Assembly (NCBI RefSeq): GCF_003149245.1
Contig: NZ_QGDL01000008.1
Span: 229,678-293,677 of the forward strand
From: Faecalicatena orotica
Lineage (GTDB): Bacteria > Bacillota > Clostridia > Lachnospirales > Lachnospiraceae
DNA length: 64,000 bases
Reading direction: 5' to 3'
Below the pieces are notes generated by a model. It was given only the letters and a program-made list of their open reading frames with translations, was not told where the DNA came from and did not search any database. Below are positions 34,842-41,923 of this stretch, in pieces. Position 1 is the stretch's first letter. Each line of letters begins with the position of its first letter. A program made the translations under genes and the position numbers.

Positions 34842-34978
34842 TCAGAAAAGCTTCCGGCAGAAATCCGTAAAGCTTAAATATAGGTGGCTGCAGAGCAGCC
34901 GCCTAAAAATGTCAGGGTACTTGCTATTTTGCGTTTACGAAAAGATTGTTCAATTAGAATTTGAAAGGAACGTATTTT

Positions 34979-35239
34979 ATGAGTAGTTTAGATAGTATGT
35001 TAAACATTGGAAAAGAAATGAAAACAAAGCTTTCCTCAATTGGTGTTGTTTCATCGGAAGAATTAATTAGACTAGGGAGTAAAGAAGTGTTTTATCAATT
35101 AAAAGAAAAATATCCAAATGTATGCTTAGTTCATTTATATGCATTACAAGGCGCAATTGATAATATTGATTATGATAAACTTTCGGATGAGGTTAAACTT
35201 GATTTAAAGCAATTTAGCGATAGTCTTAAAGAAAAATAA
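34979..35239 (+). CDS. TfoX C-terminal domain protein
   Basis: An 86-residue protein matching only the C-terminal domain of TfoX/Sxy (MLNIGKEMKTKLSSIGVVSS, LVHLYALQGAIDNIDYDKL). Stand-alone copies are common in Firmicutes; the role is not known and need not involve competence. ATG 34979 follows GAAAGGA. A leader box (TTGTTCAATTAGAATTTG) directly upstream links it to the repeat family at 44576 and 63240. Confidence 0.8.
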   Translation: MSSLDSMLNIGKEMKTKLSSIGVVSSEELIRLGSKEVFYQLKEKYPNVCLVHLYALQGAIDNIDYDKLSDEVKLDLKQFSDSLKEK

Positions 35240-35372
35240 AAAAACAATATTAGCGGAGCAGTCAGCAGTTTATTAAGCTCCACAGGAGATTGCAGGTAAT
35301 CACATTTTTGTCTATATCATAGCCTGTTTTGGCATAATCCATCTCAAAAACGATAAAGGGGATAATTGCGTT
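35240..35372. other. Convergent gap between TfoX-C and tetR
   Basis: A 133-bp AT-rich gap. I see no gene and no clear terminator in it. Confidence 0.4.
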
Positions 35373-35963
35373 TTATTTAGCATAGAGATATATTGGCAGG
35401 CTTGCATCAGGCAGCTGTGAAAGGGATGTTACCATTAATTTCTGCAATGTCCTGACGGCCTCTTGATTAGTAATAGATGTATCAGAGCCATATAATGTGG
35501 TAATGTAACCCGTTATACCAAACAATGCATAGGAAATAACAAGATTGGTTTTTATGTCATTATCATCAATACCAAGCATTTCTAATAAGAAAGGCTTCAT
35601 AGCATTCAGCAGTTTTTTCTGGAAGCCGGTATCACCATGACTAAGAAGAACGGCCATCTGTTCCCCATATTTATATAAGATATTTTGTCCAAAAGCAGAG
35701 AATAATTCGAACTTATGCGGATTGTCCTGCTCTTTGATCTGGTCAAGACATGCGAGTATTTCGTGGATCAGCGTTTCCTGAGCCTGTTCAAGAAGGTCGT
35801 AGACATCCTTGAAATATTCATAAAAAGTACAGCGGTTGATACAAGCATTATCCGCTATTGCACTGACTGTTATTTTTCGTAAAGGTTTTTGTTTATATTC
35901 TCGAAAGAATGCCTGAAAAATCTTTTCTTTTGTCTGTTGTTTCTTTAGTGGATTTTTATTCAT
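35373..35963 (-). CDS. TetR-family regulator, partner of the HXXEE protein (module 1)
   Basis: A 196-residue TetR regulator. The helix-turn-helix is RKITVSAIADNACINRCTFYEYFKDV; the C-terminal two thirds is the ligand domain. ATG 35963 follows GGAGGTG, better than the upstream GTG-type start. It diverges from an HXXEE membrane protein, with an inverted repeat between them. A second TetR with the same arrangement is at 39963. Confidence 0.88.
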   Translation of the reverse strand: MNKNPLKKQQTKEKIFQAFFREYKQKPLRKITVSAIADNACINRCTFYEYFKDVYDLLEQAQETLIHEILACLDQIKEQDNPHKFELFSAFGQNILYKYGEQMAVLLSHGDTGFQKKLLNAMKPFLLEMLGIDDNDIKTNLVISYALFGITGYITTLYGSDTSITNQEAVRTLQKLMVTSLSQLPDASLPIYLYAK

Positions 35964-35977
35964 AAACACCTCCAAAC

Positions 35978-36053
35978 CCGACAAATGCCTTTAACATTGT
36001 CGGTTGATAAATCAAGTTTTATATTGTAGAATCAAAACACAACAACGTGTCGG
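35978..36053. promoter_or_regulatory. Operator region of TetR-HXXEE module 1
   Basis: CCGACA (35978-35983) and TGTCGG (35998-36003) form an inverted repeat with near-palindromic flanks (AATG/CATT). A further half-site GTGTCGG is at 36047-36053. The first repeat lies 15 bp before the tetR start codon, fitting autoregulation plus control of the divergent gene. Confidence 0.6.
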
Positions 36054-36099
36054 ATATACTATACACGTAGCTAAATAAAATGTCAAGCGGAGGTGGCTT

Positions 36100-36738
36100 A
36101 TGGATAAGTTTATGAAAAAATACAGCTTTTTTCTAACGTCGTTGCTGGGAGTCATAGCGGTAATATGGCTGGTTATAGGATGGGGTGAAATGGATATGTT
36201 AAGAAAGCTCCCAATTATTTATATCGTGGCATTAGCTGTTCATGAAATTGAGGAGCTAAAGTTCCCGGGGGGTTTTGTGGAACTGGTGACGGCCATGACG
36301 GGGCTGAAGCTGAAGAAATTGGGGCTGGCCAAATTTGGTTTACTAATGTTTACTTTATACGCAACCATTATTCCTGCCTTTATCAGCGGACATGTCTGGC
36401 CCGTTATGGCAACGTTGTTTATTGGCATTATTGAGATTTTTGCCCATTTAGCTGCGGCAAGAGTAAATCCAAAGAAGTTCTATTCTCCCGGAATGCTAAC
36501 GGCCATTGTCGTACAGTTTCCTGTAGCCGTGTATGGATTTTACTATTTATTTTCCAATCAGATGGTGAAAGGGATTTACTGGCTATACGCATTTATTTTT
36601 CTACTGATTCCATTATTTGGCCTGCAGGCCATTATTGTGAAATCAAATGGCCAGAAGTATGGGGAATTTATAAATAATGCGAGAAAGGCGATGCTTACCA
36701 GCGAGGGCCGGGAAAAAACGAAGAATAGAATAAAATAA
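36100..36738 (+). CDS. HXXEE-domain membrane protein (module 1)
   Basis: A 212-residue protein with about six membrane helices. The signature HEIEELKFPGGF near residue 47 matches the H-x-x-E-E motif of the HXXEE family, of unknown activity; the acidic/His motif in a membrane helix suggests metal binding or hydrolysis. It is divergent from and presumably repressed by the TetR at 35373. A DHFR-like gene follows by 28 bp and may be co-transcribed. Confidence 0.8.
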   Translation: MDKFMKKYSFFLTSLLGVIAVIWLVIGWGEMDMLRKLPIIYIVALAVHEIEELKFPGGFVELVTAMTGLKLKKLGLAKFGLLMFTLYATIIPAFISGHVWPVMATLFIGIIEIFAHLAAARVNPKKFYSPGMLTAIVVQFPVAVYGFYYLFSNQMVKGIYWLYAFIFLLIPLFGLQAIIVKSNGQKYGEFINNARKAMLTSEGREKTKNRIK

Positions 36739-36766
36739 GTATTTGAGATGAGAAGGAGACAAAACT

Positions 36767-37264
36767 ATGAAGGTACAATTAATAGCGAACTTATCAGCAA
36801 ATGGAGAACTCATTTTGGCTGCCCAATCTGACGCCTATCAGGCGCCTCAGGAGGTTGCTGGCATGGGATTTGCCAAAGCACTTGAATGCGGCAATATTAT
36901 TATGGGACGGACTACCTATCAAATGTTTGCCCCCATGATGAAAGATGTTCTTAAAAATCTTGAAGTGGTAGTCATAAGTTCAGAGGATATGGATGCAGAC
37001 GTATACACAGCAAAAAATGCAGAAGATGCAGTCAGTTATCTTGAGAAAAAAGGATTTGAAAAGGCTTGTGTTGACGGTGGAACAATGACATATAATTTAT
37101 TTCTTGAATCAGGACTTGCCGATGAACTATTCTTTAATTTATTCCCAGTTGTTATAAATGGAGGCGGCAGTATGGAAACAGCACAAGGAAAAGTCCTGGA
37201 GTACAGACTTGCTGAAGCAAAATCTCATGGTGATATCGCAATGCTTCATTACATCAAAAAATAG
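36767..37264 (+). CDS. Dihydrofolate reductase-family protein (RibD C-terminal type)
   Basis: A 165-residue protein. The N-terminal KVQLIANLSANGELILA, GNIIMGRTTYQMF in the middle and CVDGGTMTYNLFLESGLADEL are typical of the RibD-C/YyaP branch of the DHFR fold, which binds NADPH. It is too divergent to call a folate enzyme. AGAAGGAGAC precedes the ATG. It likely forms an operon with the HXXEE gene. Confidence 0.85.
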   Translation: MKVQLIANLSANGELILAAQSDAYQAPQEVAGMGFAKALECGNIIMGRTTYQMFAPMMKDVLKNLEVVVISSEDMDADVYTAKNAEDAVSYLEKKGFEKACVDGGTMTYNLFLESGLADELFFNLFPVVINGGGSMETAQGKVLEYRLAEAKSHGDIAMLHYIKK

Positions 37265-37425
37265 AAGTATGTTTATTCAAATGTTAGGAGTGTTAAATTT
37301 CGAAAGCAGATACCCGTGAGTAATTGATGATAGTAAAAAAATCAAGGAGGAAAATGAGACACTAAAATATCAATAGTTTAGCTCAATCACTTAAAGTATT
37401 AAGAGATAAGGCATGATAAACCATA

Positions 37426-37518
37426 AAATTCACGAATCACCCCAAAAGGAGCGTGATGTGCAGCAGTGTAAAAGATATCAGAATAAAAATGATTTTAAAT
37501 GCAGGATGTACTCCATAA
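37426..37518 (+). pseudogene. Flavodoxin C-terminal fragment
   Basis: The frame reads SVMCSSVKDIRIKMILNAGC and stops. Its DNA around 37454-37490 is very close to the segment of the intact flavodoxin (13282-13815) that encodes SGMGSSVKDIKKL. Only about 30 codons survive. It shows that genes of the 13-kb redox cluster had relatives in this zone. Confidence 0.55.
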
Positions 37519-37542
37519 AAAGAGTACATCCTGCTATTTTTT
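37501..37542 (+). terminator. Strong intrinsic terminator
   Basis: A perfect 13-bp stem GCAGGATGTACTC/GAGTACATCCTGC (37501-37513 and 37522-37534) followed by TATTTTTT. It overlaps the flavodoxin fragment's end. Confidence 0.8.
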
Positions 37543-37592
37543 ACAGAAAGAAGAGAGCGTTTAGGCGTGTATCACTCATAATTCTCTTTCTT

Positions 37593-37768
37593 TTATAATT
37601 TGGAATATTCAGAGAGTTTATCCACGGCACGAGAAACACTTGGCTGAAAGTAAATATCTTTTCCTCTATATACTCTTGTACATAAAATCTTTTAACGGCT
37701 TGCTTGTATATTGGTAGAAATCGCCGTATATAGCAAATTTCACTCCATAATTTATAAATTTATCTTCA
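37593..37768 (-). pseudogene. DUF4180-family fragment
   Basis: On the minus strand one frame gives FINYGVKFAIYGDFYQYTSK and PLKDFMYKS; the next gives RGKDIYFQPSVSRAVDKLSE then a stop at 37593. Joined, they match the C-terminal half of DUF4180 proteins, so there is a frameshift near 37683. The N-terminal half is missing exactly where dispersed repeat copy 2 begins. Confidence 0.6.
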
Positions 37769-37900
37769 TAAATATTCAATACAGTTCTTTCATTAAATAT
37801 GATATAATTTACCCAATCAAAACAGCAGGATAGAAACGTACCCGGAATGAACGGTGGAAGATCAGTCTGGGGAACTGTTAAATTTAGAAGTCGTGGACGT
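37768..37900 (+). repeat. Dispersed intergenic repeat, copy 2
   Basis: Same promoter part as copy 1 (TGATATAAT, TTTACCCAATCAAAACA), then a variable stretch (37829-37866), then the leader box GAACTGTTAAATTTAGAAGT with CGTGG. Copies 2 and 4 share ATCTTCATAAATATTC at the left edge, and both lie before the same 67-codon gene, here in deleted form. Confidence 0.85.
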
Positions 37901-37904
37901 AAAA

Positions 37905-38035
37905 ATGGAATTTCAAAAAGACGCATAAAAGCATTTGAAATTGTGAACTGCCTTATTGAAGCTATTGGAGAATTTGCATCCGAGTTAAATGAATTTGTCA
38001 CAAAGAAAAGGAGTAGTTATTATTTGCATACGTAA
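37905..38035 (+). pseudogene. Deleted copy of the 67-residue small gene at 63490
   Basis: It begins ATGGAATTTCAAAAAGA like 63490, then jumps to the DNA for RRIKAFEIVNCLIE of that gene. In the intact copy CAAAAAGA occurs at 63499-63506 and 63623-63630; this copy has it once, so 124 bp were lost between the 8-bp repeats, causing a frameshift. The 3' end differs from the intact gene after that. Confidence 0.8.
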
Positions 38036-38430
38036 CAAAGAAAGTTTTAAATGAACATATTTCCTATTTTCCGCTGCAGAATGTTAATTATACAAAGCCA
38101 GTTCTAGCAGCAGGTTTTCCGGTAAATGTGATTGGTATGCTTATTATTGTAGTCACTTGGGGGTTCTTCGAGGGCTTTTCTTATGTTGTCATGTCTGACC
38201 GTATCAATAAGTTATTTCCCTCAAAAAGCCTGTTTGCAGACAGGGGGGCGATCATTTGCGGTATATTTTGTTTGGTGGTACATATGCTTCTGGGGCAATC
38301 TTACAGTATGATAGGTGCTGTAACTGAGTTTATATTAATTTACGGAATGTTAGTATCTTACTGTTACACTGGTAATGCATGGGGATGTGTGCTGATTTTT
38401 CTGTTTTTTTGGAGTGGAATTGGATATTAG
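38017..38430 (+). pseudogene. Membrane protein, N-terminally truncated (possibly CPBP-like)
   Basis: The frame opens after a TAG at 38014 and reads about 137 residues with several helices: GFPVNVIGMLIIVVTWGFFE, SDRINKLFP, CLVVHMLLG and GNAWGCVLIFLFFW. A Glu in GFFEG and a His in VVHM resemble CPBP intramembrane proteases, but the canonical EExxxR motif is absent. There is no start codon with a ribosome binding site, so it is probably a remnant joined to the small gene's end. Confidence 0.5.
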
Positions 38431-38516
38431 AGTCACCTTGCAAGATAAGTGGGTTCTCAACGAATCAATAAAATCCCAGATTGTGGTAAGGAAAATGAGA
38501 ATTTATGGAGGTTATG

Positions 38517-39074
38517 ATGACAGAATTATTTGGTGTATTTCCATATTTAAAAAACGAAAAAATTATTATTAAAAAAATAGAATTAAATGACGTTGTAGCC
38601 TTGTCAGAGATAAGCAATAATGAGAATGTTTATAAGTATATACCGCCTTTTTTATATAAGAAAAGTAAGAAAGCATTAGAGACTGCAATCAAAAATCTTG
38701 GTGGAAGAGATTTTGAAAAGAAAAAGTATATAATTGCAGGAGTTTATTTAAAAGATAATCCTAATAGGCTTGTAGGTTTAGCAGAAATGTTTGACTATAA
38801 AAAGAGAGAAAATAAAATAACAGTGGGTTATCGTCTAAATGAGGATTATTGGAATAAGAAAATTGCAACAAATGTTTTGAAATTGATGGTTGAATATTTA
38901 GTAAATGAGGTTAATATTTCAACACTTCAGGCATTTGTCATGCCAGAAAATTTATATTCAGCAAAAGTGCTATTAAACAATGGCTTTGTAAAAGAGGATT
39001 TTACCGTACAAGAAAAAAATTGGGGCGGTCAAGAAATTGCAACTGTTGATGTATACACATACAATAAGTCTTAG
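38517..39074 (+). CDS. GNAT-family N-acetyltransferase (RimJ/RimL type)
   Basis: A 185-residue full-length acetyltransferase. IIIKKIELNDVVALSEISNN is the usual N-terminus; GYRLNEDYWNKKIATNVLKL is the acetyl-CoA loop, and SAKVLLNNGFVKED the C-terminal motif. Substrate unknown; relatives modify protein N-termini or drugs. TGGAGG fits ATG 38517, though two ATGs lie just before. It is the only intact GNAT among several remnants here. Confidence 0.85.
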   Translation: MTELFGVFPYLKNEKIIIKKIELNDVVALSEISNNENVYKYIPPFLYKKSKKALETAIKNLGGRDFEKKKYIIAGVYLKDNPNRLVGLAEMFDYKKRENKITVGYRLNEDYWNKKIATNVLKLMVEYLVNEVNISTLQAFVMPENLYSAKVLLNNGFVKEDFTVQEKNWGGQEIATVDVYTYNKS

Positions 39075-39081
39075 ACAACCT

Positions 39082-39110
39082 CCAGTTTTTCAAACTGAAA
39101 ATCTGGGATT
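39082..39110 (+). repeat. Downstream hairpin box, copy 2
   Basis: The same 25-bp block as 29834-29858, 8 bp after the GNAT stop, followed by GATTGTGG. It may act as a 3' end hairpin for the upstream gene or as a recombination point. Confidence 0.7.
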
Positions 39111-39112
39111 GT

Positions 39113-39181
39113 GGTGGCTTAATCATAGATGTTCCAAAATACGAACAACCAATGGAAATGTTTTTGATTAAGGGCATTTAA
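39113..39181 (+). pseudogene. GNAT C-terminal tail fragment
   Basis: Encodes LIIDVPKYEQPMEMFLIKGI and a stop. The last 36 bp, with the bases after the stop, repeat those at the end of the deleted GNAT gene (30880-30915). It is what is left of a GNAT gene in the second array. Confidence 0.65.
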
Positions 39182-39208
39182 TTAAATTTGAATTTGTGGA
39201 GGTATTTT

Positions 39209-39556
39209 ATGTTTAATGAAATATGCATATATGAGGCAAAACTGACCAAGTTAGATGAAATTGAAGAACTGATGAGGGAAGTAGCGGAATTTTACTTGGA
39301 GCAAGATGGTGTTATTGATGTACACTATATAAAACGTACTCACCGACAAAAAGATTTCAATGCAGTTAAAGAGGGAGAATTACCTGTTCGTCTTACAAGA
39401 AATGTAGGTAAGGTAACATATGTTTTGTATTGGGTGCTGGAAAATGAAGAAGCTCATGCAAGAGTTGGAAAACTTGGTATAGAAAAATTCTATAAACGTT
39501 GGAATAGGTGTTTAACCACAATGCCCAAAATAATCTTGGGTGAGAATATTGTTTGA
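39209..39556 (+). CDS. Small hypothetical protein, possibly dimeric alpha/beta barrel
   Basis: A 115-residue protein. Its start (YEAKLTKLDEIEELMREVAE) followed by DGVIDVHYIKRTH and a late helix resembles the antibiotic-biosynthesis-monooxygenase fold. I cannot confirm the family, and no catalytic residues are recognisable. TGTGGAGG precedes ATG 39209. A leader-box relative (ATTAAATTTGAATTTGTGG) lies directly upstream. Confidence 0.6.
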   Translation: MFNEICIYEAKLTKLDEIEELMREVAEFYLEQDGVIDVHYIKRTHRQKDFNAVKEGELPVRLTRNVGKVTYVLYWVLENEEAHARVGKLGIEKFYKRWNRCLTTMPKIILGENIV

Positions 39557-39572
39557 TTTACAAACTTCAAAG

Positions 39573-39949
39573 AGATTTGCCCTTCACCATGACGCCAAAA
39601 GAATTGTAGTGCAGCCGGAGCCGGAAAACAAGGCATCCTGCGGCCTGCTGCTGTCTTGTGGCTTTGTGCTTGACACGGAAAAAGAGATCTATGTAAAACT
39701 TTTGTCTTGAACGGTAAATAAGCTGAACAAATTCATAAAGGGCAGAGCAGGTCAAGGGAAGATGCTTCTTCACGTGATTTGCTGTCAATAAAGGAGGGAT
39801 ATATCATTAGCGAAACAATGAAATTTGCAAGTAGAGAAAAATTTCGGGAATGGCTCTGTGAGCATTGCCTATCAAAGGATGGCATTTGGCTTTTGTTCGG
39901 TAAGGCAGGTGGACCCAAAACTATAAAAGTGGGGGAGGCCCTGGAAGAA
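39573..39949 (+). repeat. Segmental duplication, copy 2 (pair with 31779-32155)
   Basis: 377 bp nearly identical to 31779-32155. It includes a GNAT C-terminal fragment (39573-39710, ending in EKEIYVKLLS and TGA) and the start of a YdeI-family gene. Confidence 0.9.
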
Positions 39950-40006
39950 TTAGAGATAATCGCTACATCTTCTTGCCGTTTATCGCAGGCCAATACCACT
40001 TTGTAA
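39806..40006 (+). pseudogene. Truncated YdeI-family gene (copy 2)
   Basis: The first 48 codons match 32012-32155, including the ATT in place of ATG after AAAGGAGGG. After VGEALEE the frame leaves the family and enters the 3' end of the convergent tetR gene, stopping at 40006. Two thirds of the protein are missing. Confidence 0.8.
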
Positions 40007-40526
40007 ATAAACTGCTAATTATAGACAACAATTCTTCATCGCTCATCTCATCAGGATGCTGTATTTGATGAATGATGGCAGAAAATATCCCATTAAAGTA
40101 AATATCCATGATAACACGATTATGGACAGAAGTACTTATAGGAATATTCAGTGACACCTGCAATCGTTGCTGTAATCTTCTTATAAATGCTGCTCGGTTG
40201 GAATCGCTGAGGAGAATGCCGAGACGATCCTTTGAGGCATAAAAATGCTCAAGAAATAGCTGAAAAAAATGATTATCTAAAACAGGAGACATCTGAACCT
40301 GAGGTAGTAGAACAGAAAGCATCCCGTCTATGAACTGATCTTCTGCGTACTCGATTAAATTAAAGACATCTTCAAAATATCGATAGAATGTAGTACGATT
40401 ATAGCCTGCAAGATTTGTAATTTCTTTTATTGTGATTTTATATATGTTTTTTATTTCTGCAAGACGGAAAAAGGCTGTAATAAATGCCTCTTTCGTAGCA
40501 TCTGTAATTTCAGGTTGTTTATTCAT
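39963..40526 (-). CDS. TetR-family regulator, partner of the HXXEE protein (module 2)
   Basis: A 187-residue TetR regulator. HTH: YKITIKEITNLAGYNRTTFYRYFEDVFNLI. Its architecture and DNA arrangement match the module at 35.4-36.7 kb, but the sequences are divergent. It diverges from an HXXEE gene 121 bp away. The 3' end abuts the truncated YdeI gene. Confidence 0.88.
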   Translation of the reverse strand: MNKQPEITDATKEAFITAFFRLAEIKNIYKITIKEITNLAGYNRTTFYRYFEDVFNLIEYAEDQFIDGMLSVLLPQVQMSPVLDNHFFQLFLEHFYASKDRLGILLSDSNRAAFIRRLQQRLQVSLNIPISTSVHNRVIMDIYFNGIFSAIIHQIQHPDEMSDEELLSIISSLFTKWYWPAINGKKM

Positions 40527-40543
40527 GAGTTCCTTTCTGTATC

Positions 40544-40622
40544 ATGCGACACATGTTCATTATTGTTGCTTGATGATTTTTTATCATGCAACTATAATTG
40601 GATCATACAACACATGTCGCAT
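40544..40622. promoter_or_regulatory. Paired operator sites of TetR-HXXEE module 2
   Basis: ATGCGACACATGTT (40544-40557) and, inverted, AACACATGTCGCAT (40609-40622), one near each gene start. They share ATGCGACA, so a dimer could bind each and repress both directions. Confidence 0.6.
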
Positions 40623-40647
40623 AAAAACAAGGAAAGGTTGATGCTTT

Positions 40648-41340
40648 ATGAAAAAAGATAAATTGTATCAGTGGTGTGATCAGATATGGCTGCATGTCTT
40701 ATATGGAATAGGAATCGTTATGAGCTGCTTACTTGTTTCCAGATGGTCTGACATATCAATGCCATGTAAATTGATGTATATGCTTACAATTATGGTTCCA
40801 TTACATGTATTCGAAGAAAATACTTTACCAGGTGGGTTTTTCTTTATGAACAATCTCGGACAGAAGTCAGATCGGCCAATGGTGTATCCACAGAATATGC
40901 TAACCAACATGATTACAAATCTTGGTGCAGAGATATTGTTTATTGTTGTACTTATATATGCAGACTATATTCCAAATACAGCTGTTGTTGTAGTGATATT
41001 ATTTGGATATGCGGAATGTATTCATCATACGATGGATGGTATACGGATGTACAGAAGATATGCAGGTAAAGGGAAAAGAACAATTTATGGACCGGGAACA
41101 ATCACATCATATGTAGGCTTGATACAGTTAAGTACATATGGACTGGTATGGCTCACAAAACAGAATATTGTAGTTAGTGAAGTGTTTGCAGGAATAGGGA
41201 TTATCTTACTTGTGGTGGTAGGATTGATTTTGATTCCATTTATAATTTCAAAACGAGTACAAAGTAAACGTTTTGCATTTAGCAGTAACGGATATTTTGA
41301 AAAATATGAACCAATGCAAGGAGGAAAAAACAATGGATAA
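40648..41340 (+). CDS. HXXEE-domain membrane protein (module 2)
   Basis: A 230-residue membrane protein with about six helices. LHVFEENTLPGGFFFMNN holds the H-x-x-E-E motif followed by PGGF, as in the module 1 protein. A second conserved point is AECIHHTMDGIRMYRRYAGK. Its end overlaps the nitroreductase gene by 8 bp, showing an operon. Activity of the family is unknown. Confidence 0.8.
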   Translation: MKKDKLYQWCDQIWLHVLYGIGIVMSCLLVSRWSDISMPCKLMYMLTIMVPLHVFEENTLPGGFFFMNNLGQKSDRPMVYPQNMLTNMITNLGAEILFIVVLIYADYIPNTAVVVVILFGYAECIHHTMDGIRMYRRYAGKGKRTIYGPGTITSYVGLIQLSTYGLVWLTKQNIVVSEVFAGIGIILLVVVGLILIPFIISKRVQSKRFAFSSNGYFEKYEPMQGGKNNG

Positions 41341-41857
41341 TCAGGTGTTAGAGGCATTAAAGACAAGAAGAAGTGTAAGAAGGTACAGTGACAGAGTGGT
41401 AGAACAGGAAAAGCTTGATGCGATTATGGAAGCTGCAACATATGCACCTACAGGAATGGGACAGCAATCACCTGTTATTGTACTGGTAAAGACAAAAGAA
41501 GTTAGAGATAAGATATCGAAATTGAATGCGAAAGTAATGGGCAGGGACATAGATCCGTTTTATGGAGCGCCGGTAGTTGCTATTGTATTTGGAAATAAGG
41601 CATCTGTACCTACTTGGTTTGAGGATGCAAATCTCGTTGCCGGTAATTTGCTTAATGCAGCACATGCAGTTGGTGTAGATTCTTGTTATATCTACAGGGC
41701 TAAAGAAGTGTTTGAATCAGAAGAAGGACTAGCTCTTTTGAAAGAATGGGGGCTTGATGCAAACTATGTTGGAGTTGCGAATTGCATATTAGGATATGGT
41801 GAAAGTGAAAGACCTGTTGCAAAAGAGCGAAAAGCAAACTATGTAATTGAAGTATAA
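41333..41857 (+). CDS. Nitroreductase-family flavoprotein
   Basis: A 174-residue FMN-dependent reductase. RRSVRRYSDRVVEQEKLDAI and APTGMGQQSPVIVLVK are the flavin-binding N-terminal motifs, and GYGESERPVAKERK is near the end. Start at 41333 follows AAGGAGG. It is coupled to the HXXEE gene and therefore under the same TetR. It may detoxify nitro or quinone compounds. Confidence 0.88.
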   Translation: MDNQVLEALKTRRSVRRYSDRVVEQEKLDAIMEAATYAPTGMGQQSPVIVLVKTKEVRDKISKLNAKVMGRDIDPFYGAPVVAIVFGNKASVPTWFEDANLVAGNLLNAAHAVGVDSCYIYRAKEVFESEEGLALLKEWGLDANYVGVANCILGYGESERPVAKERKANYVIEV

Positions 41858-41923
41858 AACTACTATTGTATGTAGTGCATTAATGAACGATATTTATTTT
41901 AATACATTATTCCCACGACTTTT

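Larger units (their letters stand above)
32589..34938 (+). mobile_element. IS66-family insertion sequence (about 2.35 kb)
   Basis: Terminal inverted repeats of 23 bp: left 32589-32611 (GTAAACGCCAAATAG...) and right 34916-34938 (complement GTAAACGCAAAATAG...), differing at two positions. Inside are the IS66 genes tnpA, tnpB and tnpC, the last two fused and the last frameshifted. The flanking 8 bp (TAAAAAAA left, GAAAAGAT right) do not match, so there is no clear target duplication. The right end lies 6 bp from a cassette leader box. Confidence 0.92.
37265..37592. other. Gap with flavodoxin debris and a terminator
   Basis: No intact gene. Bases 37426-37518 hold a decayed flavodoxin fragment and 37501-37542 a strong hairpin, both listed separately. 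The remaining bases (37265-37425) are AT-rich and show nothing I can assign. Confidence 0.5.

Noticed and set aside
32581..34946. Target-site duplication of IS66
   Set aside because: The flanking octamers TAAAAAAA and GAAAAGAT do not match.
37413..37598. Small ORF of 61 codons
   Set aside because: It spans a strong terminator hairpin and is in another frame than the recognisable flavodoxin fragment.
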